Assembly: GCA_035772735.1 (NCBI GenBank)
Contig: JASDFA010000003.1
Span: 34,278,001-34,342,000 of the forward strand
Length of the DNA: 64,000 nt
Direction: 5' to 3'
Source of the DNA: Datura wrightii
Taxonomy: Eukaryota > Streptophyta > Magnoliopsida > Solanales > Solanaceae
The notes under the pieces are model-generated. The model was not told the origin of the DNA. It worked only from the letters and a program-made list of their open reading frames with translations, and did not search any database. This document shows positions 10,892-22,735 of the stretch, one piece after another. The translations under genes and the position numbers were made by a program. The first letter of the stretch is position 1; the number at the start of each line of letters is the position of its first letter.

Positions 10892-12803
10892 AACCCCCAA
10901 ACTTAAATCATTGCTTGTCCTCAAGTAATGCAGTCCTCGATCATTGAAAAACGTGCCATTTCTGCACAACATTGAACTTCACCAATCACCTGCACTATGA
11001 CACCCAAATGTGCTCGCTAAACTCACCAAAAAGAGAGGTACATACCCCAAAAGACTAAGACAATGAAGATATTTCAATAAGCTATCACCCTCCATCAACA
11101 AGGCTCAAGTGAGGGAAACCCTTTAGTAAAACAAAGACATCACTCATGCATGAAACTCACATAGCATCTCCCATAATAAATAGTGCGCATTCAAAGCTTG
11201 CCTTAGAGTTTATGCTACCAATGCCCTATTCTCAAATTAGTATTCAAATGCACTTGTGTCCTCAAAAAGGGATGATGCCACTCACCGAAATAATAATCCT
11301 ATTCTTTTTGTCATGAAATCGCTATACACCCATAAGATATTTATAGGCGAGATTATCACACTCACTCTCCCAAAAGAAGTCTTTATGCATACTCTTTACC
11401 CATAGGCTTTCCCTTCTTGTAATTCGCCACTAATGTAGAGTAGTTGCATTTAAGATCATTTAGGACTTGTGGGTTCTGATGTAGGCTCGGGTTAAGGGTA
11501 GGATAATAATTTGGTTGTAGTGACTAGATCCTCCCTAATGCTTTTAATGGACATACCTTCCATCAAATCCTTCCATCTACTTCACCTTGTTATACTTTTT
11601 TCCTTGTTTCTGTCTTTCATTTCTCAATAACCCTCCTTATAACCCATTTTCTTTCATAACTAGCCTTACAACCTCAAGAGCAAGCACCAACTCACACAAT
11701 TTTGATTTTCTCATTTTGATTTATCTTTTATGCATTTTGACAACAATATGGTGCTACCTCAAAGAGAAAATCTTATTATCCCCAGCACACCCCCAAACTT
11801 AGGATTTTTCCTCATTCTTCATTTCTTGCCTCACTCCCTTTTTCTTAGGCTTTCAGCCTCATTTCATCACTCTCTTATCACCAGTATTAAGGGAGAATGG
11901 GTGTCAAAGAGGAGTATCAAGAATGGTTTTAAGGCTTGTAATGTAGTTTCCAAATAAAGGATCTAAAGCTCAACGTTGGTTGACAAAGGTTAATGCTCAA
12001 GGAGGATATATAGGTTAAGTGGCTAAACAAAGGAAAGCCTAGGATCATATCCTTAATACAACTACGTCTAGAATTTCTCCTTGAATTACAATTGAGGCAA
12101 GTTCTAGACAAGAAATCATACAGGAGACTCATCAACAATTACTCACCGCACAAGGCATCACCCTTAAAGGGTCCACAAGAGTCATTCTCACCACAATACT
12201 TTTAATTTCAGGACATTAAAGCAGGCAAACATCATAAGTTAAGCAAAGAATTTACTATGTATAACAAAGAATGTTATGCTACAGTGTCATCCTTGCTCAT
12301 TATCTTCCATTTTCATGCCTTCATTTAAAGGTCCCAAAAAAAATTTTGGGGGTGCCTCTCAAAACATCTTTACACAAGAATCAAAACAACATGATATTTT
12401 CCCTTAAGAATGTTGCTACTCAGTCTATAATCGGGAAATACCAACCCGGTTTGACAAACAAAAAATCTCCTTGGGAAAGTACCATGACCAAAAGAAAACG
12501 CTCGGAGTTTTAATTTCTACACTAATATTTACCATGGAGAAAAAGAAAAGAAACAATGTTTTGGGGTCATTTCCTTCAAATTTTTCAAAATTATTTGTTC
12601 AATTCAACATGAAGAGCCCCATAGGTCACTATTCATCAATCACAATAAGAAAAATTAACCAAATAATTCATTTCATTTCAAACAAAACAGGATACGCCCG
12701 ACAAAGACGATCATCAAAATATCACAATAAAACTACAACTCGACAAAGGCTGAACTCACTCAATCCCAAGTACAACTCACAAGAACATAAAATAAACTAA
12801 GCT
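10892..12803 (-). other. polypurine tract and 3' UTR of element C
   Basis: The PPT is the complement of AACCCCCAAACTT (10892-10904), directly next to the LTR. A second similar tract, complement of CACACCCCCAAACTTAGG, lies at 11786-11803. The rest is non-coding and is shared with element F's 3' UTR (22736-23068 and 41394 onward). The word at 11222-11226 (tgccc) is the unoccupied counterpart of the site where E entered F. Confidence 0.75.
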
Positions 12804-12838
12804 CATCCCTTCCCCGCTTAAGAGAATACATTGTCCCT
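12804..12838 (-). promoter_or_regulatory. internal polypurine-tract-like motif (copy in C)
   Basis: On the minus strand AGGGACA, then about 15 bases, then AAGCGGGGAAGGGATG. It begins a few bases after the stop of the env-position ORF, exactly as in D and F. Confidence 0.6.
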
Positions 12839-12841
12839 AAA

Positions 12842-14330
12842 TTAGATATGCATAAAGGGAAAGGGACAAGAAACTACCTGAGTGGAATAGTTCTCTTCAT
12901 CATCCACATCTGTCTCACAACCGCTACCGCTGGCTTCACCCAACCTAGCAAAATCATCACCCAACACCTCAAAAAGGTCAACAATTTCCCCCCAAACTAA
13001 GGAAGGAGCATCCATTGCAGCATCCAATGCGCTCATGTCTGGTACTGCAACTGAAGTCCGACTCTTCAACTCATTTACCTCTGTTCGAAGGGAAGTGACT
13101 ACCCCTTCCACCACATCCACCCTCTTGCACAACATGGTCACAGTATCATATAATGACTTGATCTCCTTTTGACTATGTTGGCAATGAGGGCGGGAAGGCT
13201 CTTAGCCAATCTTTGGAATTGGCTTTCATGTAAGATCGTCATCTCCACAAGTCGATGGAGACCACTTGGCTGAGAGGATTGTGGAGAGGGAGAAGCTCCC
13301 TATGGAGGCAAGTCACCTGATGCTTGGCCCGACATATCTGACTGGGGCATAGTGGTTTCTGTGGAAAGTGGTGATTGATCTAACCCATGGGGGAGGGGTC
13401 CTTCCTATACTCCAAAGGCTTGCATTCTCTTCCTTTTCATTGTCGGTGCCTCAGCATCTCTCTTCCTATCAATACCAATCACTCCTATAGTAGAGGAAGG
13501 AGTCTCATAAGGAAAAAGAGGCACTCTAGCTACATCACAAAGTATGGAAATCAAAACAACATATGGCATGGAAGTACTAGACTGTCAGGCCTTCTTCTTC
13601 ATCTGTTGAGCTACAATTTCCCGAAGTTGATGGGGACCCCCGACATTATGCAATCAATCATGATGGCCATTTCCATGGTGACCCGCTACTCATTTTTGGA
13701 TGGGATGATGCGATAATAAATAAAGTCCGGCCACAGCTTGACCTCGAACTTTAAATCATGATGAGAGATTTCACCACCCATTGAAGCCTAGAGAGGAGTA
13801 TCAACAACAATAATGCGAGCCAGCCACACAAAGTGGTCCTTCCTATCAGCCACCCATGCCATATACTCCGTGGCGGAGTCGATTTCATCCTCCCAGAATA
13901 GGTATTTTATAGTAGCCGGAGTGATATCAACTTTTACTCCTCGGATTATCACTGATGGTAGGCAGGGGAACTCATCTACTTTACCTCGGTGTTGCATACT
14001 CTCTTAACGGGCCTGATAAGAGGCATAAAACTCTGTGACTAGGCTGGGGAAGTAAGATAGAAGAGGGTTGGCAAATGCATGCCACTGTCTACCAGTGAAC
14101 TGCACGGTGATGTTAGGAAAATCACCTTTTAATCCGGCCAAGTCAAACCTCTTCTCCACTGTGATGGAGCGTCCCTAGAAGATGACATATTGTTCCTTCA
14201 TTTTCGGAACACAGAGAATGATGGATTTCTTTGTGTTGGCCCATAGTTGTGCAACCTTCACTTTGCCTTTGCCCTTGCTAGCTGAAGAAGCAGGGGCTTT
14301 TCCTTTGCCAGTGTTCTTGGAAGATGACAT
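12842..14330 (-). pseudogene. env-position ORF, 'putative plant transposon protein'-like, decayed
   Basis: One frame can be followed for about 490 codons from an ATG at 14330 to a stop at 12842. It is interrupted by several stops, such as after EQYVIF, after YQAR and before ASMGG. The N terminus is short and basic (KNTGKGKAPASSASKGKGK). The middle matches the proteins of F (VEKRFD, FYAS.QAR.ESMQH.GK, CLPS, VDIT, EYMA..AD.KD). The C-terminal part is predicted helical with a heptad-like stretch (RVDVVEGVVTSLRTEVNELKS) and an acidic tail. The resemblance to the plant family often labelled 'putative plant transposon protein' is from memory of its general features. No membrane segment or signal peptide is evident, so calling it an envelope would be unjustified. 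Function unknown. Confidence 0.7.
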
Positions 14331-15859
14331 GATTTGTTTTGCTTCAAGAATGATGTTAGTGCCAGCTAGTGAAAGAGAACACTAAAAACAAAATAAAATG
14401 AAAAAGAAATCTAATCGCAGGGAGAACTAAGGAACAAGGGGAATCAAACACTCATTTGAAAGAATCACTGACAACGGCAGAAGACCGGTGGTTTGCCGAA
14501 ATGATTTTGTGGATCACCCATTTTTTCCTGATGCTTTATAGCCAACTAGGTGAGGGATAGTTGTTTCAATGGGACATTAGAGTACCACTGGTCAGGATTC
14601 ATGAACCGCTAATATAAGTTGGGATCCACTCCATGTCGTAAAGCCAAGTTACAGACTGAGCCGGCGTGTCATAGGCGATTCACCGATTATGACCGGCGAA
14701 ACGCCGGACCCCATCGTCCCCAATTTTTTTTAACTATCTCATATACGTGCCCATTAACACACACTCACTTCCAATCATACGAAATCAACACGACACTCTT
14801 AAAACCCTTGTTCATGACGTTTATCCCTTAAGAATTGCATCACCCGGTCTATCATCGGGCAAAATATCATGCTCTAAACAAATGGGTTACTCATACTTCA
14901 CCCTTTTCAAAATGACACAAACAAAAGCACAACCCCATTCAATTCAATCAGGTATAGCATATTCAGGATTTTACGATGGAAATGGAACAAAGTATTACCC
15001 TTAAAACATCAATGAGAAAATTAAAATAAGGGGAAGAGAATTTTTACCGAGTTGAAGGAGTGCTTGCACACTTGGACGTCCAAAAAGGTCAAAGTTACAT
15101 ACAATAGCACCTTAAGATATAAGTTGTAGAGGAGGAAAGTTTGATTGAAGTGAGGGAATTAGTGGGCTATGGAGGGGGTTTTATAGGTGAAAGAGGGAAG
15201 TGTAATAGGTTGAGGGGAAGGTGGAGAGTTTAATGGGTGTGCGTTGGTGGAAAGGTGGGAAAGAGGAAAGGTTTAGAATAGATGGGTATGGGGAAATGGG
15301 GATGTTGGGTAATGGAAAGACAAAAAGGTAGTGGAAAAATGGAAGCTAGGAGAATATTTGCAGAAATAGGGCGGCTGACTGGGTTATTGGGATTTTGTGG
15401 CCCTCTCTTTTAAATTTACATTGCAATAGCCTCATATTTTGATCGGTGGTTTGCCGAATCAAACTGGTGGTACATGAAACTATTATCTAGTGCTCTGCAA
15501 GTTTCCCAGTGAGTTGTTTCATTACGTGTGATTTATCAACGATTTACGGATTGAAGCGGTGATCTGCAGATTACCCGCCGCTTATGTGCCTGAGCTTCAG
15601 GTGTTCTGTTGGCCATCGGCCATCAACCAGTGAAACACGGATTATGTTTGGTGGTTCGCCGATGGGTCCACCAGTATTTTAGTTCGACCCTCAGCCTTCT
15701 TTTTAATCCTTACCTTCACCGGCGGCTTGCGCTTCTGAACCGGTGGTTTGCCGGTCTCTCACCGTTCCTTCCTTCATGGTCTGCTTCCCTCTTTTCTCCT
15801 CATTTCTCAAAACCTACAAAGATACAAACAACAAAAACATGAATTAATTCACTAGAAAC
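14331..15859 (-). promoter_or_regulatory. spacer with U3-like inverted repeats and TATA box, upstream of the env-position ORF (C)
   Basis: Two clusters of short inverted GCCGGCG / CGCCGGC and GGTTTGCCG words lie at about 15430-15790 and 14467-14720. The same vocabulary (ACCGGCG, GTGAACCRCCG) is found in C's own LTR at 10445-10560 and 19500-19640. Between the clusters, on the minus strand, is CTATAAAACCCC with TATAAAA at 15179-15185, about 850 bp before the ATG at 14330. F has the same layout. The sequence shows motifs and spacing; promoter activity is inference. Confidence 0.5.
15179..15185 (-). promoter_or_regulatory. TATA-like box in C spacer
   Basis: TATAAAA in the context CACCTATAAAACCCCCTCC on the minus strand. 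F has CCTATAAAACCTC at 45295-45301 and a second copy at 45318-45324. Confidence 0.5.
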
Positions 15860-15875
15860 TTGGATTGCCTCCCAA
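15860..15875 (-). other. conserved AGGCAA-loop hairpin (copy in C)
   Basis: Minus strand TTGGG-AGGCAA-TCCAA, a 5-bp stem with one G-T(U) pair. Located after the gag-protease frame, as in A, D and F. Confidence 0.6.
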
Positions 15876-15889
15876 TAAGCGTCGTAGTT

Positions 15890-18304
15890 AACATCGTGGC
15901 ACGACGGAGACCTTCCCTCATCAACTCTAGTCTGATGGGTCATCATTCAACACCGCCTCCTTCAGCTCTAAATCCTTTTTGTCCTCATCAATTTGCAAAA
16001 CTCGAGCACCTTGAATTCGAGAGGCGTCTTAACCTGTGGACACATAGTAAAAGTTACTTCTTACCTTCTGACTCAAAATTTCAACTCGCCAAGCTCCACG
16101 TCTAACGCAGCTCTTCCTGTAGCCAACAATGGTCTGCCCAAGATAATGGGAACTTCTTCATCCATGTCACAATCCAAGATAACTAAGTTAGCTAGTAAGA
16201 TAAACTTTTCAACTCTAACTAACACATCTTCTAACACCTCACTGGTCATTTTATTGACTTGTTTACCATGAGCAGCCTTATTGACGTCAATTTGGTGTTT
16301 CCGAGTCCCAATGTCTTGAAAATCAGCTGAGGCATTTATGCTAGCACCCAGATCACATAAATCTTTCTGAAACACACATCTCCCCATTGTGCATGGTATT
16401 GTGAATTCTCCGGGTCCTCCCTTTTTGGAGCAAGATTACTCATCATTATCGCGCTATAATGGTGAGTTTTCTCTTCATTCCCTGCATCCACCACTTGTTT
16501 CTTCTTTAATAAATCTTTCATAAATTTTGCATAACTGGGCATCTGTAGCAAAGCATCCACTAACAAAATATTTAAGGACAACTTACTGAACATGTCAACA
16601 AACTTTTTAAACTGGTCATCCTTCTTTTTCTTGGTCAGTCGTTGCAGATATAGAGGGGGGATCTTCGAATCAACCTTGTCATTAGTTGGGGCCTACAGGC
16701 CCGTCTCCTTATCATCATCGGGGTATAGGACGTCATCACCCTTTCCCTCTTTTTCCTCATCAATCTTATCTTCATTTTCTGGAATCATTGGTGTTTTGTC
16801 ACCTTCATCTTCTTCACTTTGTTTCTTGTTATCAATCTTACTCGACTTCACTGAGTCATCTCCAATCACCTTGCCACTACTAGTGACCATTTCCATGCAC
16901 TGACCATCCTTCTTGGGATTTGGCATTGTGTCACTAGGTAGTGTTCCCTTCATCTGGGATTCATTTGAGCTGATAAGTTATTCATTAGGGCCTCCAAATG
17001 CTTGATGGAGGCAGAATGTGAACTCATTATTTAGGAGAGGTTAGACACCTCCCCTCTTAACTCTATCATGCCGATCTCGGTTGACACGAACTTTTTCAAA
17101 ACTTTTGACAGCATCTCTTCAATTTTGGAGTTGCCCATGTCACTCACACACGATTGATTGTGGGGGTTCTCGGCCTTTGGAGGGGGAGCGTATGGGTTCA
17201 AACTTTGATTATATTGACCAGTGTCTTGGTTTTGCTCTCTATTTCCCCATCGGTCATTTCTTTCTGGCCATACTTGTGGCTCACAATTTCTCCACCCTTG
17301 GTTGTCATCGCTTGGCCTCCATGGGCCTTGATTTGCTCCTTGGAACCCAGGTCTGCGACCTCCCATCTGATTATCCATGTATTTGCATTCCTCTTCATAT
17401 CTTGGTTATGACATCTCACTTTCATATTGTGAGGTACCTTGCATTCCTAAGGCATTTACCACCTTTGGTCCTGCTCTCGTTACATGCTTTGTCATCAATT
17501 CAAGTTGTGTCATCATTTTAGCAAGAGTCTCATCTCGCTCTTCATCCCTTTTCCTCAACTCAGCTGCCAATGCACTTGAGCTAACTTCATGAGTGGACAC
17601 ATTTGATTCTCTCGTGTGCCAATCCCTATCGGTCTTTGTCATTCTGTCTAGGAGGGCTTTCACCAACCCATACGTTTGGTCCATGATAGAACCACCAGCT
17701 AGTTGTTGGCAACCGATTTGTTAATTGAATCAAGGGCCCTATAGAAGTTTCATAGAAGTACACCATTTGGCAATCCATGGTTTGGGCAAAGAGAAACTTT
17801 CTTCTTAAACCTCAACCATGCCTCGTGTAAAGGCTCACTGGGTTCTTGTTTGAAATTTGTAATATCATTCCTCAGTTGAAGCATCTTTGATGGAGGGAAA
17901 AAAGGGTCCAAAAAGGCTTCTGTTAACTCTTGCCATGAAGTAATACATCCCGAAGGGAGTTCTTCTAGACAAATCGTCGCTTCCCCTGTCAATAAAAAGG
18001 GAAAGAGTCTCAACCTGATGGACTCTTGACTAATATTGAATGATTGGAAAATTTCCAAGAAGTTTCGCAAATGTCGATTCGCATCTTCACTTGGCTTTCC
18101 ACCAAAGAGCCACTTCATTTGTAATAAGTGCAGCATAGTGCTTGTGACACGAAAAACTACATTCCCTACCGTAGGTGGTAGGCTAATAGCTCCTTCCACT
18201 TCTGGCATTACCGAGTTGTCTTCCCCAAATTCCATATTACATTCGACCGAGCTATCCCCTTCTTGGGAGTGATGTCTCATGTGGTTATGAAATCCTAACA
18301 ACAT
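15890..18304 (-). pseudogene. gag-protease polyprotein pseudogene of element C
   Basis: The ATG at 18304 starts a gag (MLLGFHNHMRHHSQEGDSS). The capsid-like core follows (LLQMKWLFGGKPSEDANRHLRNF..., RLRLFPFLLTGEA, FFPPSKMLQLRNDITNFKQ; about 18140-17780). Then come a charged linker (about 17680-17410), a Gln/Asn/Pro-rich stretch (17378-17100), the Athila-type LPSDTMPNPKKDGQCMEM word (about 16950-16890) and a protease with active site CDLGASIN (about 16350). I see no CCHC zinc knuckle, unlike D. Several stops and frameshifts break the frame, for example the TAA near 17400. The tail after protease stays recognisably similar to F down to about 15890. RT does not follow. Confidence 0.8.
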
Positions 18305-18380
18305 AGTAAACACACTTTAAGTAGCTACAATGCAAAACTATTTCAACTTAACAATCAATCACGAGATTATCATACACCAG

Positions 18381-18398
18381 TACCCGATAATGGCGCCA
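18381..18398 (-). other. primer-binding site of element C (tRNA-Asp type)
   Basis: Minus strand TGGCGCCATTATCGGGTA, a degraded form of the TGGCGCCGTTGCCGGGG complement of plant tRNA-Asp that is perfect in D. It is 7 bp from the LTR. Confidence 0.75.
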
Positions 18399-18405
18399 TT
18401 TTTTA

Positions 18406-19960
18406 TGACGTTCAAACCTTACCCTATTATTCAAAGAATATGCACGGTCGAAGTATCAAAACAAGTAAACCGAATGAGTGTTGGGGTCCAATCCCATGAG
18501 GAGTAGGGGATGATAGTGACTAGTGTCGTTATAAAGTTGACTTTAGATTGCTCCACTCAAAACAAAAACAAATGAGAACCAATTGGGGGAAGTATCAATA
18601 TGTAAGAGATTATCAAGTCTAAACTGGTTTACTTCAAATAGCAAGGTTTACCAAAGTTTTCAACAATGATGTGAAAAGGCTAGAGGTGGGGTGTAGATGA
18701 TGGATTAATTAGATAATATCTTGCTAGATCATCTCACAAGTTCAACTAATGTGAATAACCTTAGGCGAACAGAGGTATTCCATGCTTTTCAGCCAATTTC
18801 GTACCTCTAGCTAGAGTTCTTTCGAATCTCTCGACTCAATCAACTCAGTCCAATGTGATCTGGATTAATAGATGCACTATTTCTAGCTATTAGCCATTAA
18901 TATAGGAGTGAGAGCAAGAATTTGACTATTTCTAGCCCAAATTCACAATCTCCCACCCATACCCACTATTAGATTCTCTCCCAATACTTAATTCTTCTTT
19001 TTATAGCAACAACAAAGTAAGGAAACATAGACCCATATGAAATTTAATGGACCTTCAATTAATGATTGGAGAGAATCTAATAGATTCACAAATAACTGAA
19101 CATTGTTAAGATAATTCAAGCAATTCCTACTCTAATCAAATCCTCTTCACCCACCTCTAGCTAATGATTTACCTAATCATGATTAAGAATTTCACAAGCA
19201 TATATAACAATAGACTCATCAAATTCAATAACAAAAGTAGAAAAATCAATTTCAAAATAATGGTCTACAACAATGGTAGTCACTTACTATGGAGAAGAAG
19301 AAGAAGTAAAGGAATAAATTTCAAGTCACCAATTACAGTCTTCTACTCTTTTCTGAAAAAGGAATGTTCTAAAAAGTGGAAAATTACAATGAAAGTTGAC
19401 TGCTACTTTGTACTTCTCTTAGACTATATGTAGAAAGTAGGGTCTCTCTTTCCTCTTTTTCGGTGTTGACTCTTTTATGCCTAAGCACCATCTCTTCATT
19501 GGCGGGACACCGGCGATTCTCTAGTTCATACTCGTGAACTGCTGGATGCATTTTGTTGTGTCATTACCAAATTCCAGTTAGCTTCGGTGGCACGTCCGAC
19601 GTTTTTCCCATCTCATTCCGTGAACCACCGAAGTTTTGTCCCTCATTCCAGAAACTTGGATAATGATTCGGTGATTGATCTGGTTACTTGCCATTTGTAA
19701 TTCGTGTTTCGCCAATGGTAGTTTTTTTCTTTGAAGCAGTGTTGATCGGCCTCTGTCTGGCGTTTTGCTAGTTTTCATCTGTGATACGCCGCTTTGCTCT
19801 CATTTCCTTCTTTTTGCTCCAATTTTGTTCCTTTTTTACACATCTGGGCAAATGCATACAACAAAGACAAAAAGAGCATAAAATCCATATAATTTACTCA
19901 AGAACTAGGCAAAAACACAAGTTTTAGAGTCTAATGAGTTGGTAAATTACCAACTCATCA
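18406..19960 (-). repeat. 5' LTR of element C
   Basis: Starts (plus orientation) TGACGTTCAAACC and ends ACTCATCA. Its outermost 27 bp contain a perfect inverted repeat, ATGAGTTGGTAA / TTACCAACTCAT, with a 1-base centre at 19934-19958. Confidence 0.9.
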
Positions 19961-19965
19961 ATGTT
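19961..19965 (+). repeat. target-site duplication of element C, right
   Basis: ATGTT, matching 9326-9330. Confidence 0.85.
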
Positions 19966-21331
19966 TCATGACTATTACGGCAGATTTTAACCTCAATTTA
20001 CTTATTAATTCACGATTTCAATGTTCATGAAAATTATGCTCTATTATGCATTATTTATGAATTTCAAGCTTATGAGTCTATGAATTCAAGCATGATGAAT
20101 TATCAAGTATGCATGAATATTATGAATCCTTAACTTATGATTCCATGATTTTGATTTATGAATTCTATTTCAAGTATGTATGATTTCATGATTTGGCCAA
20201 TATCATGATTTTAGACAAGGTCTTATACAATGAGTTTTGAAAGAATGTTTGGGGTCAAGACTCCTAAGTAAATGATTCAATTTATGTTTTAAGAATATGA
20301 TTATGAGATATATTCATCTTTTGGGAGTAGTGTCTAGTATCGAGTAGGCCATGGATTTCAAGCACCCCGATCTCTAAACTACATGCCAACGTAGGATATA
20401 CTTTGATTTGGGACCTCTCAAGAGAGTGTTTCCCCCGCTCGAGGGAAAACCCGTGATATCACATCTTATTTGTCCTTTTTCCTAAAAAGGCTTAGGATGG
20501 CACTCGTCCATGTGGGCACGACGTGGGATCATTATGCGCTCATACGTGATATTTGTCAATTATGATGAATCTCCCGTTGTTCCTCAATTTTTCAAATACT
20601 CGTGTTCATGTCCTATGATACTTTGTCTTATAGCATATTTGACCCATTGATCAGTTAATAAGTTTTAACTTATCTTTTCAAGTATAATACGCTATATAAT
20701 TTCTATTTCTAAACCTTGGGTCATTATGCGCTGCTTATGATGAGTAGCTTATGATTATGTATGTTTCATATATATGGCCTTTAGCATGTTATCCTTACTC
20801 TCATGATCTATCTTGATTTATATGCATCAATTCAAACTAATGATTCAATAACATGTTTTCCTTTCCCCACATACTTAGTACATTCAAAGTACTGACTGCA
20901 AACTCTATGCTATATCATCTCATGATATAGGTTTGGGTGATCCATCTCAGTGTCGCCTATAGTTCACTCTCGATCAGTCTATCCCTTTTCCTGCTTGGGT
21001 GAGTTCGCATTCTCTGAGGATGTTATCAGCCTTATGTTTTTATTTTGTCTTTCAGTTCCAGACCTAGTGAGCTAGTTGGGGGTGTTGTCTTATCAGCTCG
21101 TCATAGTAGTGGAGGCTTTTCAAAAAATCATGTATAGATAGTTCAGCGTTCTTGATTTGTGTTAATACTTTTGTCTTTATGATAGGAAGACTTCCACTTA
21201 TATCATGCTCATTCTATATTTCTACTTAGTAAGACTTTTATCATGCTATGTATGTGCAATGGATTAGCTTGGAGCCCTTCGTAGTTCTAAGTCCCGTGGC
21301 TTGATCCGGGGTCTCAGTTCAGGTCGTGACA
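19966..21331 (+). repeat. Tekay LTR3, right part
   Basis: Continues LTR3 after the C insertion: GGGAGTAGTGTCTAGTATCGAGTAGG near 20325, the GATATAGGTTTGG segment near 20924, and the terminal CAGGTCGTGACA ending at 21331. Together with 8576-9330 this LTR is about 2.12 kb, close to the other Tekay LTRs. Confidence 0.8.
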
Positions 21332-22442
21332 TTTGTTTAGCCTAAACATCAGCTTGCCGGCTTCAACATCCACTAGAGCTCTCTCGGTGGGAAGTAATGG
21401 TTTCCTCAAGATGATGGGTACCTCTAAATCTACCTCGCAATCTAAGATTAGAAAGTTAGCTTGGAAAATAAATTCGTCCACCTTTACTAGCACATCATGA
21501 AGGATCCCCACTGGCTTCTTCATTGTGCTATCTTCCATCAGTAGCCGCATTGTAGTCGGTGTGGGGGTTCCCAAGCCCAGCTGTTTGAACATAACTAATG
21601 GCATCAAGTTGATGCCACCACCCAGGTCACACAGTGCCTTTTGTCGAATCATCCAAGGGACGGTGAAGGCACTTGGGTCTTCCTTCTTCTAGGGAAGAAC
21701 CCATGAGGCTATGGAACTGTAATGATGCCAGTTATCAACTGGCTCATATATCACGAATCATTTCCTGGTCACCATATCCTTCATAAATTTTGCATACCCT
21801 GGCATTTTCTCCGATGCTTGGACAAATGGGATATTCACAAACAACTATGTCAGCATAGAAAAAAACTTCTGGAATTTCCCATCATCCACCTTTTTTTCAT
21901 CCTCTGAGGGAATGATAAAGGTGGTCAAGGTATGGGTCTGAACACCTCTGGGTCCTCTTTTTTTCCTTCCCTTTTTCTATCTCAGACACATTTGCATCAA
22001 CTGGAGTCTTGGTCAATGCATCATCACCTTTGATCACTTGCTCTGCGTCTTGATCCTCCTCATCTAATTAAATCTCAGTATGTTTATTATAATTGGCATG
22101 GGCGGATCAATTGTAGTCTTTCTTCTCCTAGTCATTACAGTGATGTAGTAGCTGTCATTGTTTGGATTCTGTATAGTATTGCTAGGAAGTGTGCCCTTCT
22201 GCCTCTGGTTCAGAGATGTAGATATCTGATCTAGCTATTTCTCAATCCGCTTGATGGTTGTGGCATGTGATTCGACTTTCTGGCTCATGCCCGATATGTC
22301 TCCCTAAATGTCCTTCAACTAATCATTTGTCGACTTTTCCTTCTTTAACAACTTAGCCATCATACTTTCCAATTTTTATGGACCAGTATCACCTTTTCGA
22401 GCCTTAAGAGGGACATAAATGTCTGTACGGTCATTTTTATAG
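21332..22442 (-). pseudogene. Fragment G: Athila/Tat gag-protease remnant
   Basis: The protease is open from 21652 to 21314 on the minus strand, with active-site word CDLGGGINLMP where C and D have CDLGASIN, followed by VPIILRKPLL. Higher coordinates hold the gag linker: a FAYFV-like KYMK helix region near 21790 and the heptad-like segment near 22230-22400 that resembles C at 16980-17100. The fragment directly abuts the Tekay LTR3 end on the left and a truncated F LTR on the right. It is a separate element's leftover. Confidence 0.65.
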
Positions 22443-22735
22443 TCATTTGGTGACTGGACCGATGATTTTCCTTTGGCAACTCACATTTCTCTGGTGGCAT
22501 TCTCCTCAGAGGCAGTGATAATCAGCCTTTCACCGACATTTCGCCAATTTTCATCGGTGGACCGCCGATTTGACCTCAGTTCCTTCTTTTTGCTCCATTT
22601 TTGCTATTTTCTACACATTTAGGTATTTTCACACAAAAAATGCAAAGAGGGAATAAAATCCATATAATCAACTCAAAAATCAAGCAAAAACTCAAGCTTA
22701 AGAGCCTAATGAGTTGGTAAATTACCAACTCATCA
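22443..22735 (-). repeat. truncated 3' LTR of element F
   Basis: Matches the last 290 bp or so of 48573-50116, including the terminal inverted repeat ATGAGTTGGTAA / TTACCAACTCAT (22709-22733). The rest was lost at a junction with fragment G near TCATTTGGTGACTGG. Confidence 0.8.

Larger units (their letters stand above)
9331..19960 (-). mobile_element. Element C: Athila/Tat-like element without RT or integrase
   Basis: Bounded by two LTRs of about 1.56 kb starting and ending TG...CA (TA in the left copy), with a 5-bp duplication ATGTT. Order along the minus strand: 5' LTR, tRNA-Asp-type primer site, gag-protease, AGGCAA hairpin, spacer with inverted repeats and TATA, env-position ORF, second PPT-like tract, 3' UTR, PPT, 3' LTR. 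No RT, RNase H or integrase remnant is visible, so it would be non-autonomous. It split Tekay LTR3. Confidence 0.88.

Noticed and set aside
17081..17521. Open frame of 146 codons, hydrophobic, on the plus strand
   Set aside because: Antisense of C gag linker; hydrophobicity arises from reading Gln/Asn/Arg codons backwards, not from a membrane protein.
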